From Entrophospora sp. SA101 (taxonomy: Eukaryota; Glomeromycota; Glomeromycetes; Entrophosporales; Entrophosporaceae): DNA of 64,000 bases. The first letter of the stretch is position 1, and every line of letters starts with the position of its first letter. The position numbers and the translations under genes are program-made. Below are positions 50,631-64,000 of the stretch, one piece after another. The notes under the pieces were generated by a model, which searched no databases, was not told the origin of the DNA, and saw nothing but the letters and a program-made list of their open reading frames with translations. The stretch is taken from positions 74,702 through 138,701 of the forward strand of contig CAUDNR010004400.1 of assembly GCA_958430865.1 (NCBI GenBank), in the 5' to 3' direction.

Positions 50631-51682
50631 ATGTCTAATATCGTTCTTCCTCTTTGTGTTCCTTCTTCATACAAAGATCAGCAATACCATGTACTTTCAA
50701 AAATTATTTTTTCCTCTCTTTATTAAAATTTTCAATTAAATTTTTTTTACTAAATCTGAAAAAAATTATTTTTAAATTAGGGATCTACTGTAGAACTTAG
50801 CAAAGATCTAGCCAATAGTACAACCTTGTATGTTGGAAATTTATCATTTTATACAACAGAAGAACAGATCTATGAACTATTTTCAAAAGCAGGAGAAATC
50901 AAAAGGATAATTATGGGATTGGATAAATTTCAAAAAACACCTTGTGGTTTTTGTTTTGTTGAGTAAGTTAGGATTTTTTTATTTTTTAAGGGGAAAAAAA
51001 AAATTTACTTAATATTAATCATTGAAATTTTTTTTTTTGTGGTTGTTTTTGTTTTGTGAAGGTACTATTCACATAAAGATGCATTAGATTGTATGAAATA
51101 TATTAATAGTACTAAATTAGATGAAAGAATCATTAGAACAGATTTAGATCCTGGGTATAAAGATGGAAGACAATTTGGAAGAGGCAGATCTGGCGGTCAG
51201 GTATAATATATTTACATATAATGCATTATAGGAATTATTTGTTTATTCATGTAAACAATGTAATATATTGTATAAATAATAAATATAGGTTAGAGATGAG
51301 TATAGACAAGATTATGATACAGGGCGTGGTGGATGGGGACATTTTCGTGCAAAGCAAGAAGCAGAACGTGCAAAAAGACAAAAAGAAGAATATGAAGCCA
51401 TTACTTCTATTCCTACAGGTGCTGGTGAATACAAAGGCAAAGGTAATCAATTATAGAGTGAATATTGATATTTGAATTTGAAATTAAATATTATAATATT
51501 ATTTGTTGATCAAATCCTTTTGCTGTTATTGTTGTTATGATGAATATTTAGGAACTACATCAAGGAAACGTGAAAGAGATAGTGATGATCAAGGGCATGA
51601 AAATCAACCTCGTGAAAAGAACCCACGCTTTAGAGAAGACAAATCAGATGATGAGGAGGATAGAATGCAAACTGATGTTTAA
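50631..51682 (+). CDS. CBC2: nuclear cap-binding protein subunit 2 (CBP20)
   Basis: Five exons: 50631-50690, 50781-50962, 51062-51200, 51289-51442, 51552-51682, in frame, 221 residues. It is a close match to the CBP20 consensus: the [11 protein letters not shown] lead-in carrying the cap-stacking Tyr, RRM with RNP2 [10 protein letters not shown] and RNP1 CGFCFVEYY, then [35 protein letters not shown], the conserved C-terminal cap-binding segment. The rest is an Arg/Lys/Glu-rich tail ending MQTDV. With CBP80 it binds the m7G cap of nuclear RNA and supports splicing, export and 3' processing. A single-copy housekeeping gene and the best taxon-independent anchor here. Confidence 0.96.
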
Positions 51683-54600
51683 TATTGTAATGATAATTAT
51701 TTTTTTTTTTTTTTGGATGATCAATCTTATTGAAAACATTTTATTAATAGTTAATCCATTTTATCAAAATGAAATATTGCAGGTTTACCAATTACAATGA
51801 ATCAATGAGATGTTCTTTTAAAAAAAGAAAATTATATAGATTATAAATAAAAAGAGCAATAATTTAATTTAATAATTAATAATTAATTTACCACTTTCAA
51901 ATAAGCAAACTAATTAGCTACTACAAAAAATTCTTCTACGATACTTTAGATGAAATAAAAGAGCATGGGTTTAGATCATGGCTAGGGCGATACTATTCAC
52001 ACAAATAAATTTTTCTACAATCTCTGCAAAGAAACCAAGCTTCTACTAATGTTCGCTGATGTGACTTGCATTCCATAATTAATCTTTCAGATATACATAC
52101 ATACTTTCCCAAAAAAAATTATTTTCACTTTCTTGAGTATTAGCTTAAACAATATTACTTTCCAGCAACCAACCATCTAACATTTTCATTATTAGAAGAA
52201 ACATTTGAGATTCCAAAAAAAAATTTTATTTCTCAAAAAAAAAAAAACCATGTATGTACAATATTAGTATATACATAATGAGCATTGGTGACTTTTTTAA
52301 ACTCCGTCATTTAAAATTAACTACTGGTATATAAAACAATGATAATAGATTTTTGAAACAGTTCCTTTGAAAATGAAATAATAAAATAAATCTGGTGATG
52401 ATTACAGGTGTCAGATTTAATAGAATTTTCCCATCACAAACATATGGTCAAGTGCTCTTAACACACTTCAGCATCATGGAATTTTTTCCACAGTTTGAAG
52501 CACTCCACATGTTAGAAGGCTTTTTGAGTTGATGAAACTCCCCTTATCTTCCTCTCAAACCAGGCTTGGCTATTATATTACAGTATTGATTGCTGATGAG
52601 ATAAAATCAGTGACGGCAACTTAGGAAGTTGCAACCTGGATTGCTGTTTTGTTAGGGCACACTTACTAAATTTCTTAGATGAAATAAATGATATATAGTG
52701 TTTGTTTTCAATTACCTTAATTACCATTTGAACTTTCTTTTGCATCATGAAGTCAAGATCCTATTTTGTAGACTTGGCAAAAGCCTGTGTCTCCTGCCTA
52801 AAATTTAAAATCAAACCAAAAAAAAACAGACGCGTTTTTTCTAAAGCGCGTATTAATATGCACTTATTGTATCACAGCCACATGAAGATTATGTAAGATT
52901 GTGTTTTGATTCGGTAGTTTTGTCAATTTATTATTATTACAATAATATATACATAAATTATTACAATAATAAATAATTAATTAATTAATTGTTTTTATAC
53001 TAGTTAGATAATTGTTGACGCATCATTGATTGAAATAATTAAAGGAATGTATAATGCAGGTTGTATATAGAAGTGTCATTTTGTAAAGGTATAATTGATG
53101 AAAGATTCACAGTAGAGATTCTACAAACGTTTATTATACCAATCGGGATGTAATGTGTAACATTGTATGATTACATCATATACTCCATTAATTACATATC
53201 ATTCTAAAAATTTATCTGTGAATAATAATTACTTGCAACAAAATAATAATTCTTTAACACAAACTAGTGGCTGTAATTAATTTCACGTAATCTATTAAAA
53301 AATATGTGCTTGTAAATTTTGAATGTAAATGTATACTAATACTGTCTATACAAAAAAATTAGTGATACATTAATTCGGGGCTTTAGAATATCCCGAGCAT
53401 CAATAAGGATAAACTCATTATTATATAACTTTAATTTGAACTAACAAATGTCGTCTACCTCCGATGTTTGAGCAGATCCTCCAAGGAGGTGCATAAAGAA
53501 GTGGATATTGTAGAGCAACCGAAAACCAGTCATTCTTTCATTTTCTTCTCTTTTATCATCCTGCATTTTTGTTTGTTTATAGAAGTATTCCGTTTAGTGA
53601 AATATTTAATCAATATAAAGAATTTGACAATTACTATGCTTTTGTCAAAAACTTGTTTACAGAGAATGGGTAATTATATACAGCAAAAGAGCTCCCAATT
53701 TTCTCGTATCAAGGCAAATGCTCAACGAAGAAAATTCTCATCCATCAAAAAAACCCAAGTTCCCAAAGAATAAAAAAGATCAATTCTTCTTTTTTGTATT
53801 TCTAATTCGCATAATAATTTCTTTTTAAATTACTATTGAGGGCGCGTTACAAAGGAAAGGGGCTAGCTAGAGTCGATCGTTTATGGCCCCACGTTTTATT
53901 TCCCACAAACCATTCGTTAATTACTCACACAGAATATTTTTAAATACAAAAAAATAAAATTTTTACAACTTCCACGCGCGATATTTGATGATGCTATTAT
54001 ATACTATATTTCTTTTTATTATTCTTTATTCTTTAAATTCATAAAGTATTGGCTAAATAAATTACATCACAAATTTAAAATTGTAAATAAAAAAATAGAG
54101 TAATTGTTCCTCCGAATATTAAATCCAAGATATTACTATGCTTATGTATCAGATTTAATAGAACAATCCCTTCATGCGACCCTCACCATTAATCCTCGTG
54201 GCAGGGACAAGACAATCTTTGGGTCAAGAAGTTAAAATAATATGGAAAGTTAATCACCATCCATCCACCAAGAGTGATTTTGATCTTGAGAATTTTCAAT
54301 GTATTAAAAATAAAATTTTTGTAATGAATTAATTTCTTATCTTGCTGCTACATAAAGACTAATCTGCTTGCATATTATATCAATATTTCAAATGCATAAT
54401 TTCCTTCGATGAAACAAAGGAACCAAAGAATGGCGGGAAGCTCGTTAAATGATAACAAACATCATAAATATTTAAATTGACCATTACTGCATTTATGGCT
54501 TTTTCTTCTTAATGCCAGAGATTTGGATGACATGCATTTGAAGCTTTAACAGGTTCTTCAAAAACAAAGGTGATTTTTCATTGCATCATATTTTAAATAT

Positions 54601-54865
54601 TTTAAAGAAAAAAATCAAATGTCAGATTTTCATTATTTGTTAATTTTTTTAATTTCAAAATACAATATAAATAATTTTTTATTTAATTAGTAATATACTA
54701 TATAAAATTAATAAAAATAATTAAAATAATTAATAATTAAAATATATAAACATTCTTTAAATATTGTTTTTTTTTAAAAAAAAATTTACAGATATACTCA
54801 AAAATAATCTTTAATTCTAAACCTTCTTTAACAATTAATAATAATTTGTTAATATTCAAAATTAT
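51683..54865. other. 3.2-kb region without recognised genes
   Basis: A 101-codon ORF at 53468-53773 has a hydrophobic stretch and a basic end (MGNYIQQKSSQFSRIKANAQRRKF). It lacks a recognisable domain or convincing start context, so I leave it uncalled. 52430-52700 is less AT-rich and non-coding; a structured RNA there cannot be ruled out, but I see no diagnostic boxes. Confidence 0.45.
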
Positions 54866-57800
54866 TTAAAAATGTTTATGATGTTCTAATTTACCAATAT
54901 CATGTTTTCCATCACAACATTGTCTTACATTTTCTAAATCTTCGTCATCACTATCAACATCATCATTATGATTATGATGGTTATGGTTATGATGATGTGA
55001 TTCAATAGGCGAAGTTGGTGACGAATATGCTGCTGCTCCTGTTCCTGTACCGTCTCTTCTAAATATTGATTGAAGTTTACTAAAACTAGATTTTTTCTTT
55101 ATTTCTCTAATATTATTGTCGCCATTCTGGTTCGAATTATTAATATTGAGATTTCTTGCATCTGATTGACCATCCCATGCTTCTATATTCGTCTTTGTGG
55201 TTTTATTACCACCAGGTGATGATGGTATTGATGATTGTTGTTGTTGTTGTTGCTGATGTTGTTGTTGTTGATTTGTTAATTGATTTTGTTGTCCAGGTGC
55301 AGCAGCACCATTTTGCATCGAATCTTCAGGCCTTTGTAATAAGTAATTTAACGCCTAAAAATTTATGTAAAATAATGGTCACACTTTTATTATACATGCT
55401 TATGCTAGCACAAAGAATCGTATTTAATAGTATGAAATTTTTACCTGGAACCAATATTCATGTCTTTCTTTTGATTGAGCTGTGAATTTTAATTCACGTT
55501 CTGGAGTTTTAATAATTAAACTCATATGATGTAAACCTGGAGGTGATGGGTTATGATCTACTACTTGTCTAACAGACTCAATATATGCTAATAATAAAAT
55601 TAGAATTTGAAATAACATTATTAATATTTTAATATACTTGTTTACAATTTCAATTCCAAATAATAATAAAGATGATTACCAAAATAAGACATTCCACTTT
55701 TAATTTTGGGATCAATTGGTTCATTGTTTCCAGGATCCTTACTACTCCAATATAATGTTTTTGTATAAGGATGTACCCAGAAGAATCTTTTATGTCTTTT
55801 TTCTGATATACCAGCACCAAAATTACGTCTAGTGTACTTCCATAGATATTCACCGATCATAGTTTGAGTTATAGCATGAATGATTGTCGGATCTGTTCCT
55901 GGTGTGGGACCAACAATCGGACTAGTTCCATTTGTATCCATATAGGAGGCATCGGATCTACGTTTTTGGTCAGATGAAGTTGATGTAGTGCTAACTGTTG
56001 ATATAGAGTCAGAACTTGGCGATCGTTGATGTAAAGTATTTGGATCATTTACATTATTGTTGTTATTAGAATTTGAATCGTTTTGCTTGGAATTGTCTGA
56101 ATCTTGCAATGGATGATTTGGTAATTGAGGAGATCCCGCTTGTTGCCCAAAACTTACAGTTAATGGACGTTTTGGTTGATTATTGTTATTTTGTGATTTG
56201 TTTGCTGGGGAACTTAAATCCAATGTAAATCGATTTTTATCATTATTATTACCGATCATACTATTAATACTATTAGTACGACTATTGTTACTAGTATTAT
56301 CATTTAATTGATTTGATTGACGAATACTCGACACGTCACTCTTTGAATTTTCATAAGCCATAGTATCACGTTCACCAAATGTGAATTTTCCTGTGTTGAA
56401 GGTACACATCGAGTCAGTTTTAGATGATGTTGATATGGTTGGAACAGGTTCGATTACTTTATCTGTTTGTACTGAAATATCCCTGAATACTTTCTTTGGT
56501 AACGGTGGCAATGCTTCTTCAGGAATGATGATTGAATGTTTTTTATTTAATAATGGCGAAATACTTGATTCACGTTTTGAGAATTTTTTAGATTCTCGTC
56601 TGGAATTGGTAGAAGCTCTTTTAGAACCAAACTCAATGTCATCGGGTTCGTTGGCGGAAGCAAACGAATCTACTGATGAAACGTCATCGTTATCATCATC
56701 AAGATATAATTTCGGATTCTTTTTAATAAAATTAACATTTAGTTCCTCTTCTTCACTTTCTTGTTGCTCCTTCTTCTGTTCTTCATTCTCATCTTTAGTT
56801 AGATTATTAGTTTCATTCTCTTTTTCATCTGTAGATGATGTTGTTGGTGTTGATTTTATTGGTGATGTTGGTGTGCTGACGCCTTCTTTATCAACAGAAT
56901 CAATTATTTGTTTTGAAATATCATCATATTCACTTATACGTTTGCGAACAATTGAATCTCTACTGTTTGAGTCACGAATTGATTGAGATTCGTTTGAAAG
57001 TATTTCAACAATTGAATCGGGTTCTTCTGATAATATTTGACGAGAAATTCTGGAAAATCTGGATGATCGGGATGATCGGGATGATTGAGAAGTTGTAAAT
57101 TGTTCATCAGATTTTGTCAAATTATTTAATGCTTCAGCTCTAGCAGCAGCAACCTCGCCATCTTTAGTATCATATTCTTCATCTGACTCCCCAGGAACTA
57201 TGTCCTCATCAATTCTACTTGACATTATGGAACTTCTTACTGAACCTCTGCTCTTAACACCAGATTTCCAACCATGAGGTCTAAACATATCAGACGAAGG
57301 ACGGTTATTTTTATTGATATCATCATAGCCCATTTCACCATTAGCACCATTGGGAAAAATCATTGATTGGTCATCATCAGCACCGTAAACACCATTGACT
57401 ACACCATTGTCACCAAAACCTTCTTCCATCAAAGTTTCATGGTTACGAACAGATCTATTACTCGCAGATGATGAACGCTTGAAACGACTGCTTGAACGAC
57501 GATTTTTGAACATGCCGGAATTGATGGAGGTAGGATCATGAAATTCAGTTTCATATCTCATCATTTCAATTAATTCTTGACTTTCGGCCAATAATTTTTT
57601 AAGTTCATATTTTTCACTTTTTTCTTTTTGCAAGTTTGCTCTGAGATTACCGACCATACGGTTAGAGATATTAAGAGCTTTCAAAGTCTCGAGTTCGATA
57701 TTTAAATTTTTACCCATTAATGATTTATGAATGCTATTTCTACCGTCCTCAAGTTCAGAAGAATTGTCATTTGAGAAATTTTGTGAATTTTCATCATCAT

Positions 57801-59103
57801 CACCATCATCACCATCATCATTTGAGATGCTATTATTATTCAAGTTAGACTTTTGATCTGGATTACGTTTATTACGTAGGCTTCTTGCAACCATCAAATT
57901 ATCTAATTTACTTTTTAATTCCTCGATGGTTTTACTCATATCATTTTTTTCACGATTGACAGCGCTGATATGTCTACGGTTATTGGCCATATCTTGATCA
58001 TGGCGATTTTTCAAAGTTTCAAAATTGTTCGTTAATACTTCTTCTTTATCTTTGAGTTGTTCTATTACATCAGTAGCAATAGCTAACGCTCTTTCCAATT
58101 TTTGATAGTCGCTATGTGATTTTGTGAATTGACTTTGAAGTTCAATTACTTGAGAATTTAAATCTTGTCTTGACAATTCAAGGTTCCAATTTTCTTCTTT
58201 ATATTGTTCTATATTTTTATATATTTATGTTAGCATTTTTTATAAACATTATTAACAAACTCCCCCTTCATGTGAACAAATAATTTCACCAAATATGTTT
58301 GTTTATTTACCTTCATTTTCTTCTTTGGCACGAAGTTGTTTATTAAGTAATTCAATATTTCTTTCTAATTCACTTTTATCAGTTTCAAGTTCCTTTATCC
58401 TCTCCTCTTTTTCTTGTAACAATGCTTGTAAACGTCTGACCTCCACCAATAAACCTTGACCTATCTCAGTGGCAAATTCGATATCTTTTGTTCTGCCTTT
58501 TTGTCTTGACATATCGCGTCTACGCGAGGATGCTGTTACGGCAGGTGTATCATTTTGAGATGATCCTGACGAATCAATCCCGCCATTAACATCGCCATTA
58601 CCCTAAATACACACACATATATATATATATATGCGTGTTAATATATATATACAGATATATATATTTATGGAATCATCCCTTGATCAACTTACCGAGTTTA
58701 ATAAACCTTTAGCGCCCAAGAAAACTTTTGCAGTATTTGCATCTAAATTCTTTGCTTCACGCTCAAGTTCATCCAATTTATTTTTCAACTCTAAAGGTAC
58801 CTCGTCACCTTCAGTCTGATTCAACTCATTAATTCGTTGTTCCAATTCAGCCTGTTGTTTTACAAGTGCAGCACCTAACTCGGCCGTCATTTGTATTTGA
58901 TCGGCTTGTTCGTTAAATTGTTCCAACAATTGTTTTTTTAATTGCGTTACTGACACGCTGTTATTTAAAGATCTCCGTTTTGGCGATGAGGTTGCAGCAG
59001 CAGCCGTGGATGAAACATAAATGTCTTGAGTTGAACCATCATGTGAAAGTGTTATATGTGGTGTTGTTGGTGATGATGAATTATTATCGGCTATTTCTGT
59101 CAT
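54866..59103 (-). CDS. Num1/Mcp5/ApsA-type cortical PH-domain protein
   Basis: Five exons: 58693-59103, 58311-58602, 55680-58208, 55445-55587, 54866-55354, in frame, 1287 residues. The N-terminal third is coiled coil (LKKQLLEQFNEQADQIQMTAELG, LLVEVRRLQALLQEKEERIKELE, LERALAIATDVIEQLKDKE). A Ser/Asn/Glu-rich disordered middle follows, then a C-terminal PH domain beginning HAITQTMIGEYLWKYTRRNF with KRFFWVHPYTKTLYWSSKDP and LIIKTPERELKFTAQSKERHEYWFQAL. That PH type (Mcp5_PH) is specific to fungal cortical anchors that hold dynein, and in yeast mitochondria, at the plasma membrane. A His-rich tail closes the protein. Inferred role: nuclear migration and positioning in coenocytic hyphae. Confidence 0.9.
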
Positions 59104-59157
59104 CTTTTTCTTTTCTCGCTTTTTATTTAATCAAAAAGAGAAAATGGAGAGAAATAT

Positions 59158-59192
<35 letters not shown>

Positions 59193-59852
59193 TATACTAT
59201 TATTAAAAAAATTCTAAAATTAAAAAATTAAAAAAAAAAAACTTTAATGTGCAATATTTATAATTTGAACATTATTTTCTATAAAAATAAATCTTTTTCT
59301 TAGATAACAAATAAGTTATAGCTAAAAAAAGAGTGAACTAATAATAATATAAAACTTTATAGTATAATGTTTTTATTATTATAGTAATAATAAACAGTAT
59401 ATGTGACCAAATGGAAAAAAGAAAGGATGAAGATGGAAGGAGATGAAAGAAAGGGAAATAAAAGGAAGGAATATAAAGGGGGGAAGTAATGTTTAAACGT
59501 AAATAAATAAATGTAAATGCGAAGCTTTAGAGATAAAATATCTAGAAAAAAAATTTTAAAAGAATGTAAAATGAGAATAATTGACGGGAGAGCAGTGACT
59601 GTTTTTTGTGAAAAATAAACATGAAGTATACAATAATATATATTATGCACGCGTGTATGCAGTTGTGTTACTTCTTTTTTTTCCAAATAAAAAATTTTAA
59701 TTAATTTTTGTTATTATTATTTGTTTATTTATTTCACGTGATTAATGTTGTTTAAATAAAATTCAATATATAAATGGATGATTATAAATATAATAAATAT
59801 GTATAATATAAATAAATATTTACAAATAAGAATATTTAACAAGAATATTTAA
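59104..59852. other. intergenic with (TTTA)n microsatellite
   Basis: Promoter side of the Num1-like gene and 3' side of the subtilase. A TTTA tetranucleotide run spans 59157-59193. No gene seen. Confidence 0.55.
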
Positions 59853-62723
59853 TTATATATCTCTATTTATTACTATTATTGGAGATCGCCAACGATCATA
59901 TTGATTTGGATTATTTACATCGCCAAAAGGTCTCAATTCCTCAAGAATTAACTGATACCGACCATTTGGTAGCTTACGTCTAACGTTATTTTGATTATTT
60001 ACAGCAACCGTCCCATCCCATTTTAACTCAGTGAATCGGTTCGTATATTCATTATTCTCATTATTTGAAGTGCGAGATGTATAGGTATCGATAAACACAG
60101 TTTCCAAAATATTTTCGTTCGCCACAGCGGCATACAAGACCCAACGTGACGTACCAAGATTGGATCTGAAATAGACCTTCGGTATATGATCATAATCATC
60201 TTGGAATGTATAGGTTGCTTCATCAGTCTCGTTGTACAATTCATCAAAATCAGGTGATAACAAGAATGGTGACGTAGGATTACTTGAAATTAGATTCATT
60301 GTAGTCAAATTTCCCTTTAATCCCTGATAGGGTACGCTGTAAGTTTCATGATTACATTCATCATTGACGATTATGAATCCTGAATATAATCCAAATTCGC
60401 TTGGCAATAATTGTGAAGGCTCTTTGATTCTTATTTGGATTGATTTTGTTTCTCTTGGACGTAATTTGATTGTATTTTTATGAAATGTCACTTTAGCATA
60501 AAATTTATTGATCAACATATCTCCAGTATTAACAATAGTATCATTGAAGAAACCTCTAACGGATCCGGCTGGTAAATGATCCAATGTGATTTTCATTGTT
60601 TTATGACTGAAATTTGTCAAGCTAATTGTTGCTGTACCAGTGAATCTGACTGTATCATTCAGCGATAATTTTCCTGGTGTTATATAAAGTTTGGTATTTA
60701 ACGCTCTCTCAAGATTAATTAATCCGCCTCCTTGCTTGGTGACTGGCAGAACGATTTTATTTTTATGGTTTCCATCATTTGAAGATTTATATGGTTCCGC
60801 AGTATAAATCAGAATATTTTTTAAAATGAGTGGATCAATATTGATTTTGTTGTGTGGATTTTTTCTAAAATTTTCCAAGTATAAAGCGACAAGACCTGAG
60901 GTATAAGCGGCAGCGGCAGATGTACCAGAGAAAGTTCCATAGGAACCAAATTCCACAGGTAACGTGCTGAATATTTTACCACCGGGAGCCATTATTTCCG
61001 GCTTAATATCTAATTCAAAAGTGGGACCCCAAGAACTTGTATCAACAGGATTATTACCTTCTATGTCATTGAAAACAGCCGTTTTATTGGGGAATGTTAC
61101 TCTCAATCGTCGATTGTGATTGTAGTAATATTGGTTGCGTCTGATTTTTTTGCTATGTTGGAATTGTTTTATTAGATATTCACCGTCATTTTTGGAGATT
61201 ATTGCAATTGGTACACTAGATGAACTAATGGCTGGTTTAAAAGGGCCTGTTACATTGAAGTAGAAGATGGCACCTAGTGCACCAGCCGTTTGAGCATTTG
61301 TAATTTTATCGTCAAAGAAACATCCACCTCGTCTTATCAATGCCAATTTTCCAGTAAGATTTTTAGCAATTGGATTACAAGCATCATCTACTGGATCTTT
61401 AGCATCACTGGTTGGGACAATCTCTAATGGACCATCAAGGTCGAATTTCAATCCCACACGTCTTGTAAAATAAGCAATCTTTTTCTTTGGTTGAGTACTT
61501 GGCACCAAGTAATTTGTAATGAATTTGAAATTATTTACAGAACCAACGGTTATAACATCTTTTCCAGAGTCGGGAGATCCACTACTAAAAAGTCCACTAA
61601 AACCATCATTAGGAGCAGCAGTAATTACATAAAATCCTTTTTTTACCAAGTTAGAGGCGGCTACAGCACTTGGATTTTCAGGCCAACCATCAAATGAAAC
61701 TCCAAGTGACATATTTATTATGTCCATTCCATCATTCTCAGCCAATTCCATTGCTTTAATGATCAGATCATCTCCTGTGTCTCCAAAACAATCTGTTACT
61801 CTATAAACACCAAGGATTGCTAATAATTATTTTATTTTTGGAAGGAGGAAAAATATTAATTAACCAATTGAAATAATTTACAGGATTTAATAATCGAAAG
61901 ATTTTATTTTTACCTTTAGGAGCAACACCTGTAAAATGTGTTGTCGAATCGTTTGCGCCAATAATTCCACTTATGTAAGTTCCATGACCATCACAAGGTT
62001 CAAATGGGTCATCATCAGCAACAGGATCTTCACTATTACCACTTCCTATGAGATCTTTACCAAATTGAATCCTACATCCAGCTGTTTTAAAACAACCACC
62101 AAATGCTGGGTGTTTATAATCAATGCCTCCATCAATAATTCCAACCTTTTGTGAAAGAATATTTTTAGAAGAAAATTAAAATATGAAACATTAAAAATAT
62201 TAAAGGAAAAAGAATTTTTATTTAAATACCTTTATGCCATTTCCAGTTAATCCTAATCTGTTTTTAGCATATGATGCACCAGTTACATCATCAGAAAAGA
62301 AAGATCTTATATTATATTTGTTCTAACAAATTAAAAAATTTTATAGAAATTAATCACTTTATTAATTAACAAGATTTTCAGAAAAATTTAACTTACAACT
62401 CGCCAAACAGCATTGACATTAGGTAAATCAGAGATTGTATTGATATCACTAGCATTATTCAATTTGATCGACACAGCTTGTAATATATTTAACTTTTGAC
62501 GAATTGTGTATTGTATTCCTTTTTCGTCGATTTGACTTAAAAGAATCGCCAAAGATTCATTTCCTGTACCAGTATGTTGTACAATAAAAACATTATTCAT
62601 AACCTTAGATCCACTCGTCGGTGAATTCACAATTACACTTGATGTTTGACATATCGCAAAGCTAAAGATTAATAATGCCAAGATTATTATCATTGATGAT
62701 AACAATTTTGATAAATTCTTCAT
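59853..62723 (-). CDS. secreted subtilisin-like serine protease with PA domain
   Basis: Four exons: 62397-62723, 62230-62322, 61914-62145, 59853-61819, in frame, 872 residues. Start chosen at 62723 so that MKNLSKLLSSMIIILALLIF opens a clean signal peptide; an in-frame ATG at 62753 would add 10 residues. An I9-like propeptide (VFIVQHTGTGNESLAILLS) comes first. The S8 triad is intact: Asp in IIDGGIDYKHPAF, His in DGHGTYISGI, Ser in SGTSAAAAYTSG; the oxyanion Asn lies in ITAAPNDG. A PA domain (CNPIAKNLTGKLALIRRGGC) is inserted between His and Ser, and a C-terminal Fn3-like region follows. This is the layout of large secreted fungal subtilases. Role: extracellular protein breakdown or host-interface proteolysis; targets unknown. 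Confidence 0.92.
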
Positions 62724-63594
62724 ATTTTTATTTCTAAAATGTTTCTTTAACAAATCTATCTATAAATATAATTTCTAATAATACAATTTTCTAATAAACA
62801 ATAAAATTCTAAATAAAAATCTATCAATTGGAAAGGTAAAAAAAAGAGAAATAAAAAAATATTTTCAGTTTTTACAAAAAAAAAAAAAATAATAATATCT
62901 ATATATATATATATACAAGTCTCATTGAAAAAAAGAAAATTCCACGCCAATTTACAACTTTGGAAGAAATCTCGAAAGTTAATATAATAATCTAATATGG
63001 GAAATCTTTTGACGCCTTTTAAAAAAGAAATGGATATTGTGTGACGATTATGAACAATGCCCAGAAAAAAAACTTGCTATGATGAAATCATATCGTATCA
63101 TTTTTTTTTTATACTTGCTATTGTATGTAAATTTTTGACATTATTTGTTTATTGTATCACATAATGACATACCTACTTTGAATTAATCCAATAATTGATT
63201 TAAAAATGCATAACGACGAAATGAGGTTTTATTATTCTATCATCATTCATTATACAATGGACCAATATAATTACATGGTTAGTGAAGGGAAAGTTATTAT
63301 CATCACCCCGCCTTCGACTAAATTTAGAAAACAATAATGACACATTTTGAAAATAAAAAACGATACTAATTTACTTAATATAGTTTGATTGATTGTGTTA
63401 CCGTACATTCCGAGTAAACTATAGAAACTATTTTTTTTTAACAATTTGGGAAATTTTATTGGAAAACCCTTTTTAATTATGCAGGGCAACTAAACATAAA
63501 AAAAGCACTAATAAAATGAAGGTAACATCATTTTATCCCTGTTTGAATTTTTGAAACCTAATACTAATTTTAGTAAGTGTTAATATTTAAAATG
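62724..63594. other. intergenic, promoter side of the subtilase
   Basis: AT-rich with a poly-A run and TA microsatellite at 62878-62915. No gene recognised. Confidence 0.5.
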
Positions 63595-63950
63595 GTCGTT
63601 TCCAAAATTTTAATTTTATTAATTAAAATTCATTTTAAATATATTATTAATTAAAATTCATTTTAAATATATTATTAAAATTCATTTTTAAATATTTTAT
63701 TATTATTATTTCAATTAAAATTCATTTTAAATATATCATTATTATTTCAATTAAAATTCATTTTAAATATATTATTATTATTTCAATTAAAATTCATTAT
63801 TATTATTTCAATTAAAATTCATTTTAAATATATTATTATTATTTCAACTAAAATTCATTTTAAATATATTATTATTATTTCAATTAAAATTCATTTTATT
63901 TCATTTAAATAATAATTAAATATTACTTGAACGGTTAAAATTCATTTTTT
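63595..63950. repeat. AT-rich tandem repeat, unit AATTAAAATTCATTTTAAATATATTATTATTATTTC
   Basis: Roughly ten imperfect head-to-tail copies of a 25-37 bp unit built from ATTAAAATTCATTTTAAATATAT (shown in part) plus TTATTATTATTTC. Unit length varies by loss of internal blocks. Unlike the 6.7-8.4 kb array there are no GTAAGT donors or paired AG acceptors, so this is an ordinary minisatellite. Confidence 0.85.
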
Positions 63951-64000
63951 TTTATTTAATTTTAAATAATCAAATCAATTGACCATCTTTTTTATATTGT

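Noticed and set aside
52430..52700. Possible snoRNA or other structured RNA
   Set aside because: TGATGA-like and CTGA-like words occur, but not in a convincing box C/D arrangement with a terminal stem.
53468..53773. Hypothetical 101-codon gene
   Set aside because: No domain, and the hydrophobic stretch is AT-driven. No supporting splice structure, so left uncalled.
56381..56986. 201-codon ORF on the plus strand
   Set aside because: It is antisense to the Num1-like coding sequence, Ser-rich by codon mirror, without a domain.
63595..63950. A second micro-exon array
   Set aside because: The repeat units lack GTAAGT donors and variable triplets. Simple AT-rich minisatellite.

Overview
The window looks like the nuclear genome of an early-diverging fungus, most likely an arbuscular mycorrhizal fungus of the Rhizophagus type. 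The evidence is a very AT-rich background, many short GT..AG introns with TA(C/T)TAAC branch sites, abundant decayed DNA transposons, BTB-TLDc and TKL-kinase genes, and long Asn/Gln/Ser-rich tracts. The species call is inference. A 10-base N gap at 32332-32341 marks a scaffold join.

Layout, left half. Two tandem paralogues of a 4-coumarate-CoA-ligase-like acyl-CoA synthetase sit at 1-1560 (cut by the window edge) and 10248-12554, both on the minus strand. The 8.7 kb between them holds a terminal-inverted-repeat element with telomere-like subterminal repeats (4346-5458), simple repeats, a small secreted-peptide gene (6609-8366) and a decayed pogo/Tigger element with a MITE nested in it (8858-9808). 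Next come a seven-transmembrane receptor with an apparent one-base frameshift (12917-14821), a long gene-free stretch, a TKL-type kinase (19163-20608) and a 20-exon SIP3/LAM-type BAR-PH-GRAM-VASt lipid-transfer protein (23215-29452).

Layout, right half. A zone of transposon and gene debris (30.5-36 kb) precedes a BTB-TLDc protein (37394-41034), a CHCHD5/Mix14-like twin-CX9C protein (41106-41591), and a Tc1, a MITE and a hAT remnant. A three-copy family of a coiled-coil/PQQY-rich gene follows, with one near-intact copy. The window ends with the nuclear cap-binding protein CBP20 (50631-51682), a Num1/Mcp5/ApsA-type cortical PH protein (54866-59103) and a secreted subtilase with a PA domain (59853-62723).

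The standout is the gene at 6609-8366. Exon 1 encodes a signal peptide, a short propeptide and a Lys-Arg (Kex2-type) site. It is followed by 17 near-identical introns of about 84-101 nt separated by 16 micro-exons: two of 4 nt, then fourteen of exactly 3 nt, one codon each. Read through the splice sites, these give the peptide GPGCNEPSCWQRPPRWD (plus K or SK) directly after the Kex2 site. The whole mature peptide would therefore be spelled out one residue per exon. Because the fourteen 3-nt exons are frame-neutral, skipping or swapping any of them would change the peptide by single residues. I know of no described gene built this way.
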